NCBI RefSeq assembly: GCF_001619955.1
Contig: NZ_LQQO01000012.1
Location: 91,467 to 155,466 of the forward strand
DNA: 64,000 nucleotides
Direction: 5' to 3'
Source: Sphingomonas hankookensis
GTDB lineage: Bacteria > Pseudomonadota > Alphaproteobacteria > Sphingomonadales > Sphingomonadaceae
Positions 58,689 to 64,000 of this stretch are shown piece after piece. A program made the translations under genes and the position numbers. The notes beneath the pieces were generated by a model. That model had not been told where the DNA came from, made no database searches, and saw only the letters and a list, made by a program, of their open reading frames with translations. Position 1 is the first letter of the stretch. Each line of letters starts with the position of its first letter.

Positions 58689-59460
58689 CGATTTTCCCGC
58701 CGGGTCGGTGTGGCTGGTGGGGGCGGGGCCGGGCGATCCCGACCTGTTGACGCGCAAGGCGGCGCGGCTGATCGGCGCGGCCGAGGTCGTGTTCTACGAC
58801 GCATTGGTCGGGCCGGGCGTGCTCGACCTGATCGCGCCGGGTGCCGAGCGGGTCAGCGTCGGCAAGCGGTCCGGGCGGCATTCGAAGGATCAGGGAACGA
58901 TCGATGCGCTGATCGTCGCCGCCGCGCTGTCGGGCAAGCGGATCGTGCGGTTGAAGGGCGGCGATCCGGCGATCTTCGGCCGGACGGCGGAGGAGGTTGC
59001 CGCCTGCAACGCCGCCGGCGTCGCGGTCCGCATCTGTCCGGGGATTACGGCGGCGAGCGCGGCGGTGGCGTCGGCGGGCACCAGCCTGACGCTGCGCGGG
59101 ATCGCGCGGCGGCTGACGCTGGTCACGGCGCATGCGCAGGCGGGACAGCCGATCGATCTCGACTGGGACGTGCTGGCCGCACCCGATGCGACGCTGGCGA
59201 TCTATATGGGGCGGGCGGCGGCGGCGACGGTGGCGCAGCAACTGATCGCGGCCGGGCGCGCGGCGGAGACGCCGGTGCTGGTGGTGGTCAATGCGTCGTT
59301 GCCGGATGAACGGATCATTCGCGGGCGGCTGTCGGCGCTGGCGTTTCTGGTCGAGGCGATCAGTGCGAGTGATCCGGCGGTGTTGATCGTGGGGGAGGCG
59401 GTGGCGGGGGGCGCGCCGTCGAGGGTCGCGCGGGGGACGGCACTTTCGGTCGTCGGATAG
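58678..59460 (+). CDS. cobA: Uroporphyrinogen-III C-methyltransferase
   Basis: A 260-residue SAM-dependent enzyme making precorrin-2, the precursor of sirohaem needed by NirB. The SUMT signatures are VWLVGAGPGDPDLLTRKAAR and VVFYDALVGPGVLDL, then VRLKGGDPAIFGRTAEE and the block PGITAASAAVASAGTSLTLR. It has no CysG-type dehydrogenase/ferrochelatase part. The ATG at 58678 lies inside the nitrate reductase end, so the last gene is coupled to the operon; this explains why it is here. Confidence 0.94.
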   Translation: MPHDDFPAGSVWLVGAGPGDPDLLTRKAARLIGAAEVVFYDALVGPGVLDLIAPGAERVSVGKRSGRHSKDQGTIDALIVAAALSGKRIVRLKGGDPAIFGRTAEEVAACNAAGVAVRICPGITAASAAVASAGTSLTLRGIARRLTLVTAHAQAGQPIDLDWDVLAAPDATLAIYMGRAAAATVAQQLIAAGRAAETPVLVVVNASLPDERIIRGRLSALAFLVEAISASDPAVLIVGEAVAGGAPSRVARGTALSVVG

Positions 59461-59475
59461 AGCGGGCTAGCAAGT

Positions 59476-59612
59476 ATCCTCCCCGGTACGGGGAGGGGGA
59501 CCGTCGCCGGAGGCGATGGTGGAGGGGATTCATTGCGCAAAGCAACGGTGCCGTATGCGGACGCCCCCTCCACCATGCTGCGCATGGTCCCCTTCCCCGT
59601 GCCGGGGAGGAT
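59476..59612. repeat. 137-bp palindromic element
   Basis: The outer arms ATCCTCCCCGG...GGGGGACC and GGTCCCCTTCCCC...GGGGAGGAT are inverted copies, and an inner pair GGTGGAGGGG / CCCCTCCACC repeats the symmetry. There is no ORF. It resembles a small repetitive element or MITE-like palindrome between the nitrate operon and the convergent S9 peptidase gene. Confidence 0.7.
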
Positions 59613-59638
59613 CCGTTGCTCGCGGAGCATTTCGCTGG

Positions 59639-59672
59639 AAAAGCGGGACCCCGGGTCAAGCCCGGGGTGACG
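59639..59672. repeat. Intergenic palindrome (GTCATCCCGG type, reverse orientation)
   Basis: GCGGGACCCCGGG, TCAA and CCCGGGGTGACG, the same family as at 1311-1393 and 37687-37715. It lies directly after the 137-bp element, between convergent genes. Confidence 0.7.
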
Positions 59673-59725
59673 TTTGGCGGGAAGGGGGCACCGCCATGCC
59701 GAAGGGCATGGCGGTGCTGCGCAGG

Positions 59726-61729
59726 TCAGTTGCCCTTGGCGCCCGGCGCTACCGCGCCCTCTACACTGCCGGCCTTCACCTGCGCGGTCGAGGCGGCCAG
59801 CGCGCCGCCGATCGGTTCGGCGCGGCCGCCGAGGCATTTGGCGAGGAAATTCTCCGCCACCGCGTTGAAGGCGATGTTGTTCGCCGGGCGGGCGAAGCCA
59901 TGGCCTTCGTCGGGAAAGACGACATAGGTGACCGGAATCTTCTTCGCCTGCATCGCGGCGACGATCTGGTCGCTTTCGGCCACGTTGACGCGGGGATCGT
60001 TGGCGCCCTGTCCGATCAGCAGCGGCCGCTTGATCGCATCGGCATAGGTCAGCGGGCTGCGTTCCTTCAGCAGCGCCTGACCCTCCGGCGTGGTCGGATC
60101 GCCCATGCGGCGGTACATCTGCTGCTTGCCCGCCTCCCAATAGGGCGGAATGGTCTTGAGCAGGGTGAACAGGTTCGACGGGCCGACGATATCGACGCCG
60201 CAGGCGAACTTGTCGGGCGTCATCGTCAGCCCGGCGAGCGTCGCATAGCCGCCATAGGAACCGCCCATGATCGCGACCTTGTCGCTGGTCGTGACACCGC
60301 GCTTCACCGCCCAGTCGACGGCGTCGATCAGGTCGTCGTGCATCTTGCGGCCCCATTGCCGGTCGCCGGCCTGCACGAATTTCTTCCCGAACCCGGTCGA
60401 GGCACGGAAGTTGACCGACAGCACCGCATAGCCGCGATTGGCGAGCCATTGGTGATAGCCGTTATAGCCATAGCTGTCGCGGCCCCAGGGTCCGCCATGG
60501 ACGAGCAGCACCATCGGCGTGGCGCCGGTCGCGCCTTTGGGCCGGGTCAGATAGCTGACCATCGACAGCCCGTCGCGGGTCGGAATGTCGACCGGTTCCA
60601 TGCCGACCAGCGGTGCGCCGACCAGTTCGGGACGCGGGGTGTAGAGCGCGGTCAGTTTGCGGGCGCGACGGTCGTAGAGCCAGGTGGACGACGGCGCGCT
60701 GACCGGATCGAAGGTGACGAGCCATTTGTCGTCGGCATCGGTGCGGGTGCCGATATAGAATTCGCCCTTGTTCTGCGCCTTCAGGAAGGCGAGGTCCGCC
60801 TTCACCGCTTCGCCGACCGGGACATATTCATTGCGGTGGAAGTTGACGGAATACGCCTCCACGACGCCGGTCTTCGGATTGGTCAGCCCGGCGCCGACAT
60901 CGGCCCGGTCGCTCGCGCCGATGGTGGTGAACTTCCCGGTCGCCATGTCCTGCGCCAGCAGCGCGACGGTATCGCGGCCGCGGGCGTCGCCCCAATAGAG
61001 CGTCTTGCCATCGGTGGTGAAACCATAGGGGATGGTCGTCGAGGCATCTTCATAATCGACGCGGGTGAAGGGGGTCGCCTCCACCTTGTTGTCGGTCACC
61101 CGGTAATAGTCCATGCCGCTGTCGGCGCGCGGCTTTACGGCGATGCGCACGCGCAGCTGGTCGTCGGTGATGAAGCCGGCATAGCCGTCATTCTGAAGCA
61201 CCGGCGTCAACTTGCCGGTGGCCAGGTTCAGTTCCTGTACGTCGTGCCAGCGCGGGTCGCGATTGTTGACGCCGAGGAGGATACGGTCCTTGATCGTGTC
61301 GGACATGCCGATGACCTGCACGGTCGTCTTTTCGAACGGAGTCAGCGCCCGTTGCCGGCCGGTCGTCAGGTCGACGCCGTAGAGCAGGAAATTCTCGTCG
61401 CCGCCCTTGTCGTTCACGAACAGGATCTGCCGCGAATCCGGCGACCAGAAATAGGATCGGATCGGGCGCTTCGTCTCGGCGGTCAGGGCGCGGGCTTCGT
61501 TCGGGCGGTCGACCGGCGCGACCCAGATGTTCTGCACGCCCCCCTGCGGCGCGATGAAGGCGAGCCATTTGCCATCGGGCGACAGCCGGCCGTTGGTGCG
61601 CGTGGGGTTGCCGAAGAGCTTGGTACGCTCGATCAGCGGCACGTCGCCCGTCGGGGCGGCATAGGCCGCGCCCGCGATCGACAGCAGTGCCGCCCCGCTC
61701 AACGATCCCAGCAGAATTGACGTACGCAT
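59726..61729 (-). CDS. S9-family prolyl oligopeptidase-type serine peptidase, secreted
   Basis: A 667-residue exopeptidase-like protein. Signal peptide MRTSILLGSLSGAALLSIAG, cleavage near AYAAP. An N-terminal beta-propeller is followed by an alpha/beta-hydrolase domain that begins VLLVHGGPWGRDSYG. The nucleophile Ser is in MGGSYGGYATLAGL, the Asp in GANDPRVNVAESDQ and the His in PDEGHGFARPAN. It cleaves short peptides, perhaps as a dipeptidyl or acylaminoacyl peptidase, in the periplasm. The ATG at 61729 fits the signal peptide. A palindrome lies 23 bases upstream. Confidence 0.9.
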   Translation of the reverse strand: MRTSILLGSLSGAALLSIAGAAYAAPTGDVPLIERTKLFGNPTRTNGRLSPDGKWLAFIAPQGGVQNIWVAPVDRPNEARALTAETKRPIRSYFWSPDSRQILFVNDKGGDENFLLYGVDLTTGRQRALTPFEKTTVQVIGMSDTIKDRILLGVNNRDPRWHDVQELNLATGKLTPVLQNDGYAGFITDDQLRVRIAVKPRADSGMDYYRVTDNKVEATPFTRVDYEDASTTIPYGFTTDGKTLYWGDARGRDTVALLAQDMATGKFTTIGASDRADVGAGLTNPKTGVVEAYSVNFHRNEYVPVGEAVKADLAFLKAQNKGEFYIGTRTDADDKWLVTFDPVSAPSSTWLYDRRARKLTALYTPRPELVGAPLVGMEPVDIPTRDGLSMVSYLTRPKGATGATPMVLLVHGGPWGRDSYGYNGYHQWLANRGYAVLSVNFRASTGFGKKFVQAGDRQWGRKMHDDLIDAVDWAVKRGVTTSDKVAIMGGSYGGYATLAGLTMTPDKFACGVDIVGPSNLFTLLKTIPPYWEAGKQQMYRRMGDPTTPEGQALLKERSPLTYADAIKRPLLIGQGANDPRVNVAESDQIVAAMQAKKIPVTYVVFPDEGHGFARPANNIAFNAVAENFLAKCLGGRAEPIGGALAASTAQVKAGSVEGAVAPGAKGN

Positions 61730-61751
61730 GGCCTTGTCCCCCCGTTATGTA

Positions 61752-61768
61752 GTGTATTGCCAGTACAC
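61752..61768. promoter_or_regulatory. Operator-like palindrome upstream of the S9 peptidase gene
   Basis: GTGTA-TTGCCAG-TACAC, a dyad with 5-bp arms and a 7-base spacer, 23-39 bases before the start codon on the minus strand. It resembles GntR/YtrA-type sites, but no regulator gene is nearby. Confidence 0.3.
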
Positions 61769-61876
61769 CACACCCTTTCCGGGGCGGCAAGGGGATATCG
61801 TTATCGAAACGGACGGCCGGTTACCCGCGGGGTCGGGCCGTCGGTGTGGCCTGCCCCGTCACGACCCAGCGCAGGA

Positions 61877-62731
61877 TCAGAGCGGCGTTCCGGCCTGACA
61901 GTGCTCCAGCTCGACCGGATCATGGGCACACACGATGCTGAAGTCGCCCCGTTGGTCGACGGACAGGGCGCGCAGGCGCTCCTGGTTCGCCATGCGGCGA
62001 TCGGCATCGACCTGCATCAAGCGCTGATAGGCGCGCAGCCCGGGGGTGCAGCGGCGGCGCGCCCGACGCATCTCGCCCCGGTAGAAATAGGCGTCGCCGG
62101 CGTGGAGCAGCCACCGGCCGTCATCGCCGCGTACGGCCACCCCGGCATGGCCCCAGCTATGCCCGGGTAAGGGGACGAGGAGGATGTCGGACGGTAACCC
62201 GTCGAGATCGCGGACCGCGTCGAAACCGAACCACGGCTCGCCCGGCGCACCATAGCCGCGCCAATGACGGACGTCGTCGAACTGGCGCGTGCGCCAGCGA
62301 TTGCGCGCGACGATGCCGGTCTTGGGTCTGGTCGCGTCGTCATATTCACGCTGCATGACGTGGACGGTCGCGTGCGGGAAATCCTCCAGCCCGCCGGCGT
62401 GATCGAAATCGAGATGGGTCAGCACGATGTGCCGCACGTCCTGTGCGCGAAAGCCGAGCGCCTCGATCTGGCGAATGGCGGTTTCTTCCTCGCGCAGGCG
62501 GATGTTGAGCAGCATCCGCCATGGCAGGGTGATGCGCGGATCGGGGCGGGCATGGGCATGGGCGACGTCGCGCAGGCCATAGCCGGTATCGACCAGTACC
62601 AGCCCGTGCGCGTCGGTTTCGATCAACAGGCAATGGCAGACGAGATGGCCGAGCAGCCCGTGGCTGCGCCCGTCGAACAGCGCCCCGCCCAGGGGGCAGT
62701 CGCTGCCGCAGTTCAGGTGATGGATTCGCAT
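61877..62731 (-). CDS. MBL-fold metallo-hydrolase (lactonase-like)
   Basis: A 284-residue metallo-beta-lactamase-fold enzyme. The metal motif is HLDFDHAGG with His106, Asp108, Asp110 and His111 (HxDxDH-type). Further ligands are in PGHSWGHAG and HAGDAYF. The layout resembles AHL lactonases of the AiiA kind, but substrate prediction is not safe. No signal peptide. AAGGACCG precedes the ATG at 62731 (MRIHHLNCGS). It lies 54 bases downstream of the manganese catalase gene on the same strand, so the two may share a transcript. Confidence 0.82.
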   Translation of the reverse strand: MRIHHLNCGSDCPLGGALFDGRSHGLLGHLVCHCLLIETDAHGLVLVDTGYGLRDVAHAHARPDPRITLPWRMLLNIRLREEETAIRQIEALGFRAQDVRHIVLTHLDFDHAGGLEDFPHATVHVMQREYDDATRPKTGIVARNRWRTRQFDDVRHWRGYGAPGEPWFGFDAVRDLDGLPSDILLVPLPGHSWGHAGVAVRGDDGRWLLHAGDAYFYRGEMRRARRRCTPGLRAYQRLMQVDADRRMANQERLRALSVDQRGDFSIVCAHDPVELEHCQAGTPL

Positions 62732-62785
62732 GGACGCGGTCCTTGGCAAAGGGGCGGGGATGGTGAGGCATCCCCGCCGGTCGCG

Positions 62786-63640
62786 TCAGCCGATCTGCTG
62801 GTCCTGTGCGCCGCTGTCAGGGCGCGCGGGACCCAGCACCGGTTCCTGGCCGAGCGGCTTGTTCTGGAACACGGTGAATTCGTCGCGGCCGTCCATCGTC
62901 GGGCCGGCGGTCCAGCGCCCTTCGGGGTACGTGCCGTCGACCGAGGTCGCGTAGAAGTTATAGTTGTTCGCCTGATCCTCCATGTCCTGCGGGAAAGAGT
63001 TGGGGACGGGCAGGTTGGCCGAGGCGCCGCCCAGTTCCTCCAGCACGGCCAGCCATTGCTGCTGGTGCATGGTGTCGCGCGCGATCATGTAGTGCAGCAT
63101 CTTCTTCATGCCGTCGTCGTCGGTCGCGTTGAACAGCCGGACCGCCAGCACCCGCCCGGTGCTTTCCGCCGCGACGTTGCAGTACATGTCGGCGGCGACG
63201 TTCCCGCTGGCATAGATGTGGCTCATGTTGAAAGGCACGCCGTCGGAATCGATCGGCATTGCCGCCAGGCCGCCCGTCAACAGGTTCTTGTGGATCATGC
63301 CCTCGATCGACGCCTTGGCGCTGCCGCCGCCCATGACCGCGCCGACGATCGAGTCCGCGGCACCTTCCTCCTGCACCGACGCCGGTGCGGTTTCGAGGTT
63401 CATGGCAACCGCGGTGGCCAGCATCTCGATATGGCCGATCTCCTCGGTCGCGGTGTGGAGCAGCATGTCGCGATAGGTGGTGGTGGGCGCGCGGTTGCCC
63501 CATGCCTGGAAGAAATACTGCATGCAGACGCGAATCTCGCCCTCGACCCCGCCGATGGCCTGTTGCAGCATCCGCGCGAATGCCGGGTTGGGCTTGTCGA
63601 CGGTGACCGGGTACTGCAGGCGCTTGTCGTGATAGTACAT
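62786..63640 (-). CDS. Manganese catalase
   Basis: A 284-residue non-haem catalase. The four-helix bundle carries the dimanganese ligands in GGVEGEIRVCMQYFFQAWG, TATEEIGHIEMLATAVAMN, AAESTGRVLAVRLF and ARDTMHQQQWLAVLEEL. The C-terminus is the usual extended arm (PEGRWTAGPTMDGRDEFTV). It breaks down hydrogen peroxide in the cytoplasm. The ATG at 63640 (MYYHDKRLQYPVTVD) follows GGAGAG; the GTG at 63652 is less likely. Single gene with its own upstream region of about 200 bases shared with the rRNA-type promoter. Confidence 0.92.
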   Translation of the reverse strand: MYYHDKRLQYPVTVDKPNPAFARMLQQAIGGVEGEIRVCMQYFFQAWGNRAPTTTYRDMLLHTATEEIGHIEMLATAVAMNLETAPASVQEEGAADSIVGAVMGGGSAKASIEGMIHKNLLTGGLAAMPIDSDGVPFNMSHIYASGNVAADMYCNVAAESTGRVLAVRLFNATDDDGMKKMLHYMIARDTMHQQQWLAVLEELGGASANLPVPNSFPQDMEDQANNYNFYATSVDGTYPEGRWTAGPTMDGRDEFTVFQNKPLGQEPVLGPARPDSGAQDQQIG

Positions 63641-63852
63641 GATGCTCTCCACGTTCGTGCAACGTCTGGGGTGGAGAACACCTGGCGGCTGACTAAGTTG
63701 TTGTAATATTTACCTGATGCAGGTTACGAAGCGGGGGGTCCGGCGGATCTTGCCGGGCGCGGGGGCGGATGGACGGCGCTGGGTGAGGCGCCGTCGGCGG
63801 CGCCGCAAACCTGCCTCTTCGCACAGCGATGGAACTTTTTTGAGAAAGTTTG

Positions 63853-63881
63853 TTGACAGCAAAGTTTCACCCACCTAGATG
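63853..63881 (+). promoter_or_regulatory. Strong promoter, probably of an rRNA operon beyond the window
   Basis: A perfect TTGACA (63853-63858), a 17-base spacer and TAGATG (63876-63881). The 120 bases after it hold no ORF, are GC-rich with AAACCTTCCGAAAGGC-like hairpins, and end AGTTCTTTG, as in 16S leader regions of sphingomonads. The 200 bases before it hold no gene either. Confidence 0.5.
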
Positions 63882-64000
63882 GAGCTCACCGCAGCGGTGG
63901 CCGACACGGTCACCGAGGCAGACAGCGACCTGAGGCGACGCCCCAAACCTTCCGAAAGGCAGGCTAGGAAGCGACGCCGGTATTGTTGTCTAGTTCTTTG

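Overview
The window reads as a chromosomal segment of a high-GC alphaproteobacterium, most likely a Sphingomonas or close sphingomonad. The gene orders tig-clpP-clpX-lon-hupB and rpsB-tsf-pyrH-frr-uppS-cdsA-dxr-rseP-bamA-skp-fabZ, the TonB-dependent receptor, the TorF-type porin and the protein sequences all fit. The organism call is an inference from content and gene order; no database search was possible. No phage, insertion sequence or CRISPR array was seen. Almost everything is chromosomal housekeeping plus three metabolic islands.

Layout. 1-2.1 kb: end of gatB, a periplasmic cyclophilin, two small disordered-looking ORFs and tRNA-Leu. 2.2-14.2 kb: protein quality control (tig, clpP, clpX, lon) and HU, interrupted by a glycosyltransferase and by a HAD hydrolase, a calcium/proton antiporter, a small membrane-like ORF and an M1 aminopeptidase; tRNA-Val follows. 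14.4-19.0 kb: a secreted lipoprotein paired with a TonB-dependent receptor. 19.0-25.7 kb: a 2-oxoglutarate oxygenase, tRNA-His, a leucine-dehydrogenase-type enzyme, a Kef-type antiporter, icd, and the phospholipid genes psd-pssA. 25.7-37.5 kb: a small membrane protein with a LexA-type box upstream, then the translation/envelope cluster from rpsB to rpmE. This cluster lacks lpxD, lpxA and lpxB at their usual places, in line with the sphingolipid-based outer membrane of sphingomonads.

37.8-40.8 kb: a GH3 beta-glucosidase with a palindromic operator candidate and a YkgJ-type cysteine cluster protein. 40.9-49.6 kb (minus strand): a TorF-type porin, a 27-residue membrane peptide and kdpFABCDE for high-affinity K+ uptake, tightly packed with several overlapping start/stop codons. 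49.8-59.5 kb (plus strand): a complete nitrate assimilation block: nasT-nasS regulators, an attenuated leader, nitrate transporter, nirB, nirD, nitrate reductase, and cobA for siroheme. The leader carries a hexaloop hairpin, a second candidate hexaloop and a terminator, which is the layout expected for antitermination by the ANTAR protein NasT. 59.7-63.7 kb (minus strand): an S9 peptidase, an MBL-fold hydrolase and a manganese catalase. The last 150 bases look like the promoter and leader of an rRNA operon starting just outside the window.

The least described signals are: the nitrate leader (51.76-51.88 kb), the small membrane protein with an SOS-type box (25.7-26.04 kb), the porin and 27-residue peptide joined to kdp, the lpx-free bamA-skp-fabZ cluster, and the lipoprotein/receptor pair with a Pho-box-like element.
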